A stretch of 33,016 nt of DNA from JBAZWV01 sp041660225 (GCA_041660225.1 JBAZWV010000005.1:1-33016); one strand, 5' to 3'. Positions 23,053 to 30,830 are shown, counted from the first letter of the stretch. Program-made: numbers and translations. Notes: generated by a model not told the origin, from the sequence alone.

Positions 23053-23409
23053 TTATTCCTTGATGAGCTGAAGCTGAGCGATTTCCGCACCATCACCGGC
23101 GCGGGTTCCAAGCTTGATGATACGGGTGTACCCGCCCTCACGCTTCGCGTAGCGAGGTCCGAGTTCTTCGAGAACCTTGTTCACCGCGCTTTCGATGAAG
23201 AGCACGCTCGCAAGCTTGCGGCGCGTCACGAGGGTCTTGGTTCGACCCGTTGTGATCAACTTCTCGACGAGCGGACGCACGGCTTTCGCCTTGGCGAGGG
23301 TCGTGTTGACCGTTTCATACAAAATCACCGACTGCGCGAGGTTGCGCAGCAGGGCTTTGCGGTGTCCCTTTTCTCGGCCGAGGACGGTGCCTTTGCGGTT
23401 ATGATTCAT
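23053..23409 (-). CDS. rplQ: 50S ribosomal protein L17
   Basis: Large-subunit protein near the peptide exit, 118 residues, normal length. Characteristic sequence: MNHNRKGTVLGREKGHRKAL, LAQSVILYETVNTTLAKAKA, RPLVEKLIT, and the C-terminal GGYTRIIKLGTRAGDGAE. The ATG overlaps the rpoA stop by 11 nt (ATGAATCATAA), implying coupled translation with the polymerase subunit. Confidence 0.97.
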   Translation of the reverse strand: MNHNRKGTVLGREKGHRKALLRNLAQSVILYETVNTTLAKAKAVRPLVEKLITTGRTKTLVTRRKLASVLFIESAVNKVLEELGPRYAKREGGYTRIIKLGTRAGDGAEIAQLQLIKE

Positions 23410-24097
23410 ACTGGATATTTGTCAGCAAATTGAAGTGGTCGAGCAACACCGCGACCGCGCTATTCGCTGCATCAAGCGGATCCATCGTTCCATCGGTTTC
23501 GATATTGAGCACGAGCTTGTCGTAGTCGGTCTTTTCGCCGACGCGTGTGGCCTCGACTTTGTACGAGACATTGAACACTGGGCTGTAGAGCGCGTCGATC
23601 GCGATCGTTCCGAGCTCAAGTTTTTCCTTGCCGCGCTCTTCTGTCGAGCGGTAGCCGCGACCCGGAGCAACCGTGATTTCCATTTCAAACGTCGCGGTCT
23701 TGTCTGTGAGCGTCGCAAGCACCTTGTCGGCGTTCACGATCTCAACATCTGCATTTTTTTCAAAGTCTGCCGCCGTCACGACCTTCTCCCCTTTCACGGA
23801 AAGACGAAGCTTGACGGGTTCTTCGCTGTGCAGCTTCAAGCGAAGTGCTTTGAGGTTCAGGATCATTTCGAGCGCATCTTCCTTCACGTGCTGGAGCGTA
23901 GAAAATTCATGATCGACACCCTTGATTTTAACGGCGGTCACGGCAGCGCCCGGAAGGGATGACAAGAGCACGCGGCGCATTGCATTGCCGAGCGTCGTGC
24001 CGTATCCCTGCGTGCAGGGCTCGACCGTGAGAATACCTTCATTAGGCCGTTCACCTTTGGTGAATCGGATCTTGGAAGGAAGAAGGATGGACTCCAT
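23399..24097 (-). CDS. rpoA: RNA polymerase alpha subunit lacking the C-terminal domain
   Basis: Scaffold of RNA polymerase assembly. The N-terminal domain is complete: EPCTQGYGTTLGNAMRRVLLSSLPGAAVTAVKIKGVDHEFS, VKEDALEMILNLK and AIDALYSPVFNVSYKVEATRVG, followed by NIETDGTMDPLDAA and a final dimerisation helix. The protein ends at residue 232 (NLLTNIQYES), whereas alpha is normally about 310-330 residues with a C-terminal domain that binds UP elements and activators. The stop lies inside the rplQ start region, so nothing downstream could restore the domain. No linker or helix-hairpin-helix follows. The gene sits between rpsD and rplQ, its usual place. Confidence 0.96.
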   Translation of the reverse strand: MESILLPSKIRFTKGERPNEGILTVEPCTQGYGTTLGNAMRRVLLSSLPGAAVTAVKIKGVDHEFSTLQHVKEDALEMILNLKALRLKLHSEEPVKLRLSVKGEKVVTAADFEKNADVEIVNADKVLATLTDKTATFEMEITVAPGRGYRSTEERGKEKLELGTIAIDALYSPVFNVSYKVEATRVGEKTDYDKLVLNIETDGTMDPLDAANSAVAVLLDHFNLLTNIQYES

Positions 24098-24118
24098 ACG
24101 TAAAAAAGGTTCGACGCG

Positions 24119-24730
24119 TTAGCGCGAGTAAAATTCGATGATCAGCTTGGTGTCGAAGAGCTGTTTCAACTCTTCGCCGGCCGGCTTGCTCGTAATTTTC
24201 GCCTCCATCTCTTTCGGATCAGCGGAGATCCAGGACGGCACTTCCACTTTGGGCATGTTTTCGGCCATCGCCTTCCACAGACCCTTCTCACGTTTGGTGT
24301 TGCGAATCTTGATAACTTCGCCCGGGCGGACCTGGTACGAGGCCACGTTCACAATCTTGCCGTTGACCTCAACATGCTTGTGAGAAATTGCTTGGCGGGC
24401 AGCGGCACGCGTCTTCGCGAAACCGGCGCGGAACAAGGCGTTATCAAGACGCATTTCGAGCATCTGAACGAGTGCCTGACCCGAGTCACCCTTCATACCG
24501 ACAGCTTTTTCAAAATAATTGCGGAACTGACGTTCCATCACGCCGAAGACGAGCTTCGCGCGCTGCTTTTCACGAAGCTGCTTGCCGTAATCGGTCTGAC
24601 GGCCGTTGCCGGTCGGACCGTGTACGCCAGGCGGATACGGGCGCTTTTGCAGCACCCGCGCCATCTTATCGCGGCCATCGAGGTTGATTCCCTCGCGGCG
24701 AACGCGTTTTGCAGTAACTCGGAGTCTCAT
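24119..24730 (-). CDS. rpsD: 30S ribosomal protein S4
   Basis: Primary 16S rRNA-binding protein of 203 residues, normal length. KRPYPPGVHGPTG, KQLREKQRAKLVFGVMERQFRNYF and the S4 RNA-binding domain (MRLDNALFRAGFAKTRAAARQAISHKHVEVNGKIVN) are clear. The N-terminus (VTAKRVRREGINLDG) has no cysteines, so it is the zinc-free form. It lies between rpsK and rpoA in the usual order; gaps of 15 and 21 nt. Confidence 0.97.
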   Translation of the reverse strand: MRLRVTAKRVRREGINLDGRDKMARVLQKRPYPPGVHGPTGNGRQTDYGKQLREKQRAKLVFGVMERQFRNYFEKAVGMKGDSGQALVQMLEMRLDNALFRAGFAKTRAAARQAISHKHVEVNGKIVNVASYQVRPGEVIKIRNTKREKGLWKAMAENMPKVEVPSWISADPKEMEAKITSKPAGEELKQLFDTKLIIEFYSR

Positions 24731-24745
24731 AGGTCGTTGGTAATA

Positions 24746-25213
24746 TTAGACGCGACGGGGGCGCGGAGCGCGGCAGCCGTTATGCGGGATCGGCGTGACA
24801 TCCTTGATCGAAAGGACGGCCACGTTGTTGGCGTTGAACGCGCGAATCGCACCTTCGCGACCCTGACCGACGCCGGAGATGTAGAGGTTCACTTCCTTGA
24901 GCGCGTGCTCAGCAGCTTTATCGAGCGCGTTCTTCACAACGATCGATGCGGCATACGGAGTGGCCTTCTTCGGGCCCTTGAAACCGGACGATCCGGCGCT
25001 CGACCATGCGAGCACGTTTCCATTCAAATCCGCGAGCGTGACGATCGTGTTGTTGTAGGTCGCCTGGATGAACGCCTTGCCATGCGAAATCTGCGCCTTG
25101 GCTTTGGCTTTCGTCTTACGCTTCCCTTTGGCCGCTTTGGGAGCCTTCTTCTTGCTCTTGCCGTCCGTCGTCCCTTCAGCGACAACGTCCTGCTGTTTCA
25201 CTTCTTCTTCCAT
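24746..25213 (-). CDS. rpsK: 30S ribosomal protein S11 with lysine-rich N-terminal extension
   Basis: Platform protein of the small subunit. The S11 core from about residue 42 reads HGKAFIQATYNNTIVTLADLNG, AWSSAGSSGFKGPKKATPYAA and GVGQGREGAIRAF, ending in the highly conserved PIPHNGCRAPRPRRV. About 40 Lys/Ala-rich residues precede the core. Its total of 155 residues compares with the usual 128. The ATG at 25213 is preferred over a TTG 15 nt upstream; neither has a clear ribosome binding site. Confidence 0.96.
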   Translation of the reverse strand: MEEEVKQQDVVAEGTTDGKSKKKAPKAAKGKRKTKAKAKAQISHGKAFIQATYNNTIVTLADLNGNVLAWSSAGSSGFKGPKKATPYAASIVVKNALDKAAEHALKEVNLYISGVGQGREGAIRAFNANNVAVLSIKDVTPIPHNGCRAPRPRRV

Positions 25214-25233
25214 AGATATCGTCGTCAAAGGAA

Positions 25234-25620
25234 TTAGGTCTTTTCGAGCTTACGCTTGCCGGATCCCATCGTGCGGCGGACGTTTCCACGAATGGTTCGG
25301 GAATTTGTCTTCGTGCGCTGACCGCGAACCGGAAGATTCTTCACGTGGCGCGAGCCGCGGAAGCTACCGATCTCTTTGAGGCGTTTGATGTTGGCCAACA
25401 CTTCACGCTTGAGTTCACCCTCGACGCGATGCTTCTTTTCAACGATGTCGCGCAGCATGTTTGCCTGTGCTTCGGAAAGATCTTTCACGCGGATCGTCGC
25501 ATCGATTCCCGATTCAGCGATAATCTTTTTTGCGGTGACGGTTCCAACGCCGTAAATATAAGTAAGCGCGATATCAACGCGCTTGTTTGCTGGGAGGGTG
25601 ACGCCTGCGATACGAGCCAT
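25234..25620 (-). CDS. rpsM: 30S ribosomal protein S13
   Basis: Head protein of the small subunit contacting the P-site tRNA and forming bridges to the 50S. It has 128 residues. MARIAGVTLPANKRVDIALTYIYGVG, the KRLKEIGSFRGSRHVKNLPVRGQRTKTNSRTIRG block and a basic tail (KRKLEKT) are diagnostic. The ATG is 57 nt after the rpmJ stop and the gene is followed closely by rpsK. Confidence 0.97.
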   Translation of the reverse strand: MARIAGVTLPANKRVDIALTYIYGVGTVTAKKIIAESGIDATIRVKDLSEAQANMLRDIVEKKHRVEGELKREVLANIKRLKEIGSFRGSRHVKNLPVRGQRTKTNSRTIRGNVRRTMGSGKRKLEKT

Positions 25621-25677
25621 AGGGTGTGATGAAGTGGTGGGACAATTCAGCCGGGAGATTTTTCGAGCGTGACTCGA

Positions 25678-25794
25678 TTACCCCTGGCGCTGTTTATGCT
25701 TGGGACTTTTTGTACAGATTACAACGACGCGCCCCTTACGGCGGACGACCTGGCAATCTCGACACATGGGTTTCACAGAGGCACGAACCTTCAT
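25678..25794 (-). CDS. rpmJ: 50S ribosomal protein L36
   Basis: A 38-residue zinc-ribbon ribosomal protein. It reads MKVRASVKPMCRDCQVVRRK, then GRVVVICTKSPKHKQRQG. C11, C14, C27 and a following His make the zinc site of the C-containing form. Its place between infA and rpsM is the usual one. A TTGACG-N17-TTTTAG element ends 8 nt before the ATG, so it may start its own transcript. Confidence 0.96.
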   Translation of the reverse strand: MKVRASVKPMCRDCQVVRRKGRVVVICTKSPKHKQRQG

Positions 25795-25831
25795 ATATTT
25801 CGCTAAAACATTAAACCTAGCCTATCGTCAA
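25795..25831 (-). promoter_or_regulatory. Candidate promoter between infA and rpmJ
   Basis: On the minus strand TTGACG (25826-25831), 17 nt and TTTTAG (25803-25808) end 8 nt before the rpmJ ATG. The -35 is strong, the -10 weak. It would drive rpmJ-rpsM-rpsK-rpsD-rpoA-rplQ-rplM-rpsI apart from infA. Confidence 0.4.
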
Positions 25832-25836
25832 GTGGG

Positions 25837-26070
25837 CTATAATCTATATGTAATCCGGCCCTTTGTCAAATCGTAGGGGCTGAGCTCCACCTGGACCTCA
25901 TCACCGGGGGTTAACCGGATACGGTACATGCGCAATTTTCCAGCCAAATGACACAAAATCGTGTGTCCGTTGTCCAGTTTTACCCGGAATGTCGCGGCAG
26001 GCAGGTTCTCCTCAACGACACCCTTTACCACGATAAAATCCTTGTTCGCGGAAGGGGCGTTAGCGGCCAT
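25837..26070 (-). CDS. infA: Translation initiation factor IF-1
   Basis: Binds the ribosomal A site during initiation. The 77-residue protein is one OB fold: FIVVKGVVEENLPAATFRVKLDNGHTILCHLAGKLRMYRIRLTPGD, then VQVELSPYDLTKGRITYRL, nearly the consensus. The ATG at 26070 is chosen by homology. Unlike several genes here it has a real leader: TATACT lies about 45 nt upstream and the bases just before the ATG are pyrimidine-rich (CTCCTCTCCT), with no Shine-Dalgarno. It is the first gene of the ribosomal protein block. Confidence 0.97.
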   Translation of the reverse strand: MAANAPSANKDFIVVKGVVEENLPAATFRVKLDNGHTILCHLAGKLRMYRIRLTPGDEVQVELSPYDLTKGRITYRL

Positions 26071-26164
26071 AGGAGAGGAGATAGGTCTGCATGAAACGGG
26101 AGTATAATTTATCCACAGGGTAAGTAGGCCAATAATATCAGGCATTTTACTGATATGCAATGGG

Positions 26165-26194
26165 AAAGAAAAACCCATCGTTTCGCACGATGGG
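26165..26194 (-). terminator. Intrinsic terminator after the second CxxC membrane protein
   Basis: On the minus strand CCCATCGT-GCGA-AACGATGGG followed by TTTTTCTTT, starting at the stop codon. It separates this gene from the infA promoter. Confidence 0.9.
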
Positions 26195-27073
26195 CTAGTT
26201 GAGCGGATCCGCCGTGAATGGCGGATCCGAATCGTTTTCGTCCTTTTTGGCCTTTTCCGTCCATTGCTTCACGACGGGTTCGGGAATGCGCTTGATGAGC
26301 TTCGCCATTCGTTGCCGAAAGATGTTAACAAACAAACGCGCTTCGCCCCCCGTCCTCGCATTTTGCGCCATTTCTTGAAAACGGCGAATTTCGATACCAA
26401 GCAAATCGCGCTGCGCGAGAACTCGTTTCTCATCCTCCCGTTCCGCGTCTCGTCCGCCAGACGCTTGATCATCACGCTGGCTTTTCTCGACGCGTCTGAA
26501 CTGATCCACAAGATCCGGAACAGTGCGGCAGCTCTCAACGGTCCGCATCAGACAATAGAGTCCGACAACTCCGATGAATCCCCCGCTGGAATCGCGCAGA
26601 ATGAACCGCGTGCCGTCCCACCCCCGTATCTGCCATCGGCTCTGCTGCGTGAACAGTTGCGGAATCGCACGCGAGATATCGTTTGTACGAAACCATCCTC
26701 CGATGCGAAGGCGAACCACGCAACGATCGTTATCGCGATATCCGATGGGAAATCCCAACGGATCAGCATGGACATGCAACAAGCTTCTGTCATCACGGTA
26801 GACCCACACATATCGTCCTACGATATTCCGTTTGAAAAACGAATAGACAAATGGCGCTCCTACGGCGAGTGAAGCCAGTACGAAGAATGCACAGAGCAGC
26901 ATCATATTGATACTCCTCGCTGATGCATCCAGTGATCCGACCAAGATCCTCCATGCCCCCAGCGCACACCCGCTCAAAAGAACAATAACGAAAACCGTCC
27001 GTCCTTTCCGAATCGGCCCCGTTCCTACGGTCTCTTCAGAACACTCAACGCAATCCTTGTTTGTAAAGTGCAC
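26195..27073 (-). CDS. Membrane protein of unknown function with N-terminal CxxC, paralogue 2
   Basis: A 292-residue protein not recognised, but clearly related to its neighbour at 27170-27982. Layout: a short N-terminal CxxC (CVEC at 8-11), two membrane helices at about 26-48 and 57-79, then a cytoplasmic domain with FKRNIVGRYVWVYRD, VVRLRIGGWF, RWQIRGWDG and RFILRDS, which match the paralogue, and a charged helical C-terminal part (about 185-290). The start is a GTG preceded by AGGAGG at 6 nt, an unusually strong ribosome binding site for this window. Its own terminator follows and a possible promoter (TTGACC-N17-TACACC) lies in the gap behind the paralogue's terminator, so the two are likely separate transcripts. 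Confidence 0.75.
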   Translation of the reverse strand: MHFTNKDCVECSEETVGTGPIRKGRTVFVIVLLSGCALGAWRILVGSLDASARSINMMLLCAFFVLASLAVGAPFVYSFFKRNIVGRYVWVYRDDRSLLHVHADPLGFPIGYRDNDRCVVRLRIGGWFRTNDISRAIPQLFTQQSRWQIRGWDGTRFILRDSSGGFIGVVGLYCLMRTVESCRTVPDLVDQFRRVEKSQRDDQASGGRDAEREDEKRVLAQRDLLGIEIRRFQEMAQNARTGGEARLFVNIFRQRMAKLIKRIPEPVVKQWTEKAKKDENDSDPPFTADPLN

Positions 27074-27134
27074 TCCTCTCCTCCTCTGTATGACGGCTCC
27101 GGTGTACCAATACGCTCCGTTTAGGTCAATCTAT

Positions 27135-27160
27135 AAAAAAGCTCCGCAATGATGCAGAGC
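27135..27160 (-). terminator. Intrinsic terminator after the first CxxC membrane protein
   Basis: On the minus strand GCTCTGC-ATCATT-GCGGAGC followed by TTTTTTATA, 10 nt after the stop. It lies between the two paralogues. Confidence 0.88.
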
Positions 27161-27169
27161 GAGACCCGT

Positions 27170-27982
27170 CTAGGACACTGACGATTTGATGACTTCGGCA
27201 GGCTGCGCCTCTTTTGCTAGCTCCTCTTCAGCCGCTTTCCTCCACGCCGCAACGCGCTTCGACGCTTCACCTTCCATGAGTTTTTCAATCCGTTCCCGGA
27301 TCTCTTGCGCGTGACGCGACTTCCCCATCGTTTCTTTCGACGCCTCGATGAAGATCACGAGCTTCTGGATGCCAACACCCAGACCATCCCACTGTCTGTG
27401 GAGGAGCTTCGCTTGATCAACGGCCTGATGGAGTTCTTTCTCCATCTTGTCGCGATCCATCGCAATCACCAAATTGAATACGCTCGAGGTGTTATTAACG
27501 ATCCAAAAAAGGTGCGAGAATGCATCAAGCGTGATACCAGCAGCCGCGCTATCTCGAAGAACGAGATCCCTACCATTCCACCCTTCCAGCTCCCACCGAG
27601 GATGCGCGCAACATCGTATACGGCATTCCTTCCACCAACCGCCAAGACGAAGACGGAAGTATGTCTCTTTATTGTCGCTTCTCGTAAGCCCCAAAGGGTG
27701 AAGACGGTGAACGTGCACATTCCCAGACCTATCCTGATAGGCCCAGACGTACCGTCCGATTACATTCCGTTTTATAAACAGACAAAAAGCCGGAACAACG
27801 AGAACGATGACGACGGCGGCGAGCACAGGACCGAGCATGTACCAAGGAGTCAGTCCCGCAATGAGCGCGGTCAGGATTGCCAGCGAGAGCCCATACCACA
27901 AAATACTTCTTCGTGAGATGGGTCCGCGTAAATCCCTTACCTCTATACAATGTTCGCAAGGTCCAAGACGATCCAACAACAT
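27170..27982 (-). CDS. Membrane protein of unknown function with N-terminal CxxC, paralogue 1
   Basis: A 270-residue protein of an unrecognised family shared with the next gene (26195-27073). CEHC at 9-12 is followed by two helices (about 28-46 and 49-70), then IKRNVIGRYVWAYQD, FRLRLGGWW, RWELEGWNG and DLVLRDS, each aligned with the paralogue, and a helical C-terminal half rich in Glu, Lys and Ala that may form a coiled coil. The conserved Trp/Gly/Arg strands suggest a small beta domain next to the membrane. AGGAGG lies 4 nt before the ATG (AGGAGGAGATATG). The gene follows alaS after a 128-nt gap and ends in its own terminator. The CxxC could be half of a metal site completed by dimerisation. 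Confidence 0.75.
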   Translation of the reverse strand: MLLDRLGPCEHCIEVRDLRGPISRRSILWYGLSLAILTALIAGLTPWYMLGPVLAAVVIVLVVPAFCLFIKRNVIGRYVWAYQDRSGNVHVHRLHPLGLTRSDNKETYFRLRLGGWWKECRIRCCAHPRWELEGWNGRDLVLRDSAAAGITLDAFSHLFWIVNNTSSVFNLVIAMDRDKMEKELHQAVDQAKLLHRQWDGLGVGIQKLVIFIEASKETMGKSRHAQEIRERIEKLMEGEASKRVAAWRKAAEEELAKEAQPAEVIKSSVS

Positions 27983-28110
27983 ATCTCCTCCTGACTGCGA
28001 GTCCGATCCGAAGATCTCCCGCCGATAGAAGCGTCAAAAACGACCTTCTCCAACAAGATTGTCAGAGCAATCCGTTCAGGACGTGAGTATCTATACCAAT
28101 TTTTTTGTCG

Positions 28111-29985
28111 TTAGGTCAACGGTCCCGTCACCGTCGCCTTGATGCGACGTACGCCTGCAGACACGGCTTCTTCTTTTTGAATCTTGAAGGTTCCAAGTTC
28201 TCCCGTGTGCGTCACGTGCGGACCACCGCAAATTTCCTTGCTAAAAAATCCGTGCTCATCATCACCCATAAAATACACATTGATCTTGCCGCCCATTTGA
28301 GCGTACTTATCTTCAAAGAGACCGATCGCGCCTCTCGCCTTTGCTTCGTCCGTTGTCAGTTCTTCCGCGTGGATCGGAATATCGCGCTTGATCGCATCGT
28401 TCACCAAATCTTCTACTTCTTTGATTTGTTCCGCCGTCATCTTTTCCGGATTCGGAAAATCAAAACGAAGACGTTCCGCCGTAATGTTTGATCCTTTCTG
28501 CACGACGTGATCGCCAAGCACCGTCCGCAACGCTTGATGCAAAAGATGCGTTGCCGTGTGCAATCGCGTCGTTTCTTCGGAGTGATCTGCGAGTCCGCCC
28601 TTGAATGTGCCTGCGGACGCAGTGCGTGAGAGGTCCTGGTGCTTCTTAAACTCTTCGGCGTATGCCGCGTGATCAATCACAACACTCTTTTCGCGCAAAA
28701 TCTCTTCCGTTAGTTCAAGCGGAAACCCGTAGGTCGAAAACAACATGAACGCATCCGTTCCTGTGAGCGGGCCTTTGGCAATCATTTTTTCGAGTTCCTT
28801 CATCCCCTTTTCCAACGTTTTCCCAAATTTCTCTTCTTCTTTCTTCAATTCATTAATAACGTGATCGCGATTCGACGCGAGTTCTCCAAAATGTCCTCCG
28901 AATTCACCAATCACAACGTTTGCGATCTTATCCGCAAACGAATCAACGATCCCGATCTTGCGTCCTTCGCGAATCGCGCGGCGAACAAGGCGACGCACGA
29001 TGTATCCCTGTCCGACATTCGACGGCGCCACTCCCCGCTCATCGCCAATGACAAACGTCGCAGCACGCAAATGATCCGCGATAATGCGGAACGATCGATC
29101 CATCATCTCATCTGATCCGTACGTTTTTCCCGAGAGCGCAGTCAGCTCGGAAAAAATTCCTTGGAAGGTTTCTACGTCAAATACCGTTTCCTTGTTCTGA
29201 AGCATCGCGGCGATACGCTCCAAGCCCATTCCCGTATCGACGTTTTTCTGTGCAAGCGGTGTGAATGATCCATCCGCATGCTTCTCATATTGCATGAAGA
29301 CGTTATTCCAAATCTCTACGAAACGTCCGCAATCACAATTCGGATGACAAACGTTTCCGAAAGCCGGATCATGCTCTCTTCCCGTGTCGTAAAAAATCTC
29401 GGTGTCCGGTCCGCACGGCCCGGTGATCCCCGCAGGTCCCCACCAGTTTTTCTTTTTGGGATATGCATAAATCCGCGGACCGACCGCTTCGCGTGTTGGT
29501 TCGTCCCGTTCCGCGCCACCGACATTCGCCGCAATCCCCATCACTTCAAATCTTGCCTGCCAAATTCCGATTGATTCCTCATCGCGTCCCGCGTCCGCAT
29601 CACCCTCAAACACCGTCACATACAATCGCTTCGGATCAATCGCGAGCCATTTCGAGTCCGTTAGAAACTCAAATGACCAGCTGATTGCTTCTTGCTTGAA
29701 ATAATCGCCGAGTGACCAGTTACCCAGCATTTCAAAAAACGTGAGGTGACGATTATCACCGACTTCTTCGATATCGTCCGTTCGCAAACACTTCTGTGAG
29801 TTCGCGAGACGTGTTCCCATCGGATGCGTCTGCCCCAACAGATACGGAACAAGCGGATGCATCCCCGCCGTCGTAAACAAAACCGTCGGATCGTTTTCAG
29901 GCAAAAGAGACGCCGACGGAATAATGGCGTGGCCTTTTTCCTTGAAAAAATCAAGAAACTTTTGACGTGTGTCTGCAACGGTCAT
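28111..29985 (-). CDS. alaS: Alanyl-tRNA synthetase, short form without C-Ala domain
   Basis: Charges tRNA-Ala. The 624 residues contain the class II catalytic core (motif 1 near 33-60; NRHLTFFEMLGNWSLGDYFK at 78-97; TGMGLERI at 251-258), a Cys-rich segment CHPNCDC at 213-219, the tRNA-recognition helices, and the editing domain with all four zinc ligands H476, H480 (HTATH), C586 and H590 (CGGPH). The protein then stops, whereas the usual enzyme continues for some 250 residues with the C-Ala dimerisation/tRNA-elbow domain. So it should edit but be monomeric or bind tRNA differently. The ATG at 29985 is supported by TTTACG-N17-TAATCT ending 7 nt upstream; a TTG at 30003 is rejected. Confidence 0.96.
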   Translation of the reverse strand: MTVADTRQKFLDFFKEKGHAIIPSASLLPENDPTVLFTTAGMHPLVPYLLGQTHPMGTRLANSQKCLRTDDIEEVGDNRHLTFFEMLGNWSLGDYFKQEAISWSFEFLTDSKWLAIDPKRLYVTVFEGDADAGRDEESIGIWQARFEVMGIAANVGGAERDEPTREAVGPRIYAYPKKKNWWGPAGITGPCGPDTEIFYDTGREHDPAFGNVCHPNCDCGRFVEIWNNVFMQYEKHADGSFTPLAQKNVDTGMGLERIAAMLQNKETVFDVETFQGIFSELTALSGKTYGSDEMMDRSFRIIADHLRAATFVIGDERGVAPSNVGQGYIVRRLVRRAIREGRKIGIVDSFADKIANVVIGEFGGHFGELASNRDHVINELKKEEEKFGKTLEKGMKELEKMIAKGPLTGTDAFMLFSTYGFPLELTEEILREKSVVIDHAAYAEEFKKHQDLSRTASAGTFKGGLADHSEETTRLHTATHLLHQALRTVLGDHVVQKGSNITAERLRFDFPNPEKMTAEQIKEVEDLVNDAIKRDIPIHAEELTTDEAKARGAIGLFEDKYAQMGGKINVYFMGDDEHGFFSKEICGGPHVTHTGELGTFKIQKEEAVSAGVRRIKATVTGPLT

Positions 29986-30021
29986 GGATGAAAGATTAGA
30001 CAAAAATGGGTAACTCGTAAA
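29986..30021 (-). promoter_or_regulatory. Promoter of alaS, leaderless geometry
   Basis: On the minus strand TTTACG (30016-30021), 17 nt and TAATCT (29993-29998) end 7 nt before the ATG at 29985. It almost fills the 38-nt gap to the upstream gene and has the same -10 sequence and spacing as the protease promoter at 2574-2609. Confidence 0.5.
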
Positions 30022-30023
30022 GC

Positions 30024-30830
30024 CTACGACACTTCTCCCACGACCTGCCGCTTCGTTTCCTTTACAAGCTCCAACGGATTCTGCGGTGTCTTCGATTGTC
30101 CTTCAAGCGTGTAATGCAACAGCTGCGCCTGGTTGGCAAAAACTTTGAGAAGCGTCGTATCTGCTGCCGAAGCATGTTGTGCGTCTGGCACAATCAACAA
30201 AAACGCTTTCACCGCGGCCGCTTCGTGATCGGAAGGAATGACGAGAATCTCTTGGCCGTCATCAGAACGGATAAACGCATGCGATGCACCGGCATCGTGT
30301 AATTTTTTGAGCTCGCGATTCGGAACTTTGAATGCATGCGTTCCATCCAACGAATGAAGGACTTCGTGATTCGTTCGTAACTTCTCCAGTTCGACGTAGC
30401 GGATGAGCGCTGTCTTTGCGCCAACACACGCCGCCGCATTGGCGAGAAGTGAGGTGAGAAGGTCCTTATTAAAATGATCACTCCCGACGATATTGAGCGA
30501 CGTTTGATTTGTCACGCGCTTCAACACTTCAATCTGTCGGTTGATCGCGCCGATGTATTTGTATGATTCAACGAGTTCGCGTTTTGCTCGTTCATACTCG
30601 GTTTTTGCATCCTCATGTTCCTTTTCCTTTCGTTCCATGATGCGTTGATAGATCGAAAATGTTGCAAGACCCACGATGCCGAAGAGGAAAATCAAAAACT
30701 CTTCAACATGTCGTTCATCAATTCCGAGAAAGCCTCGCGTAACAAGCGACGGTGACAGGACCGCGAGCACAAAAAGCGCCAGGTATACAAGAGAAATCCA
30801 CTCCAGGCGGATCAGCGTCCGGGATTGCAT
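30024..30830 (-). CDS. Membrane protein with coiled coil and GAF-like domain, unknown function
   Basis: A 268-residue protein not assigned to a named family. Two helices at about 12-31 and 45-62 are followed by a charged coiled coil (about 63-108: RKEKEHEDAKTEYERAKREL) and a cytoplasmic domain at about 110-255 with alternating strands and helices (ALIRYVELEKL, HAFIRSDDGQEILVIPSD, AFLLIVPDAQ, LLKVFANQAQLLHYTLE). That order is GAF-like and resembles the sensory half of membrane histidine kinases, but no kinase or output domain follows. The ATG at 30830 is chosen because the hydrophobic N-terminus starts there. It lies between mnmA (66 nt upstream) and alaS. A sensory or scaffold role is inference. 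Confidence 0.68.
   Translation of the reverse strand: MQSRTLIRLEWISLVYLALFVLAVLSPSLVTRGFLGIDERHVEEFLIFLFGIVGLATFSIYQRIMERKEKEHEDAKTEYERAKRELVESYKYIGAINRQIEVLKRVTNQTSLNIVGSDHFNKDLLTSLLANAAACVGAKTALIRYVELEKLRTNHEVLHSLDGTHAFKVPNRELKKLHDAGASHAFIRSDDGQEILVIPSDHEAAAVKAFLLIVPDAQHASAADTTLLKVFANQAQLLHYTLEGQSKTPQNPLELVKETKRQVVGEVS

Noticed and set aside
24374..25237. Long plus-strand frame opposite rpsD and rpsK
   Set aside because: It mirrors highly conserved ribosomal protein genes; long antisense frames are expected in such codon-biased regions.
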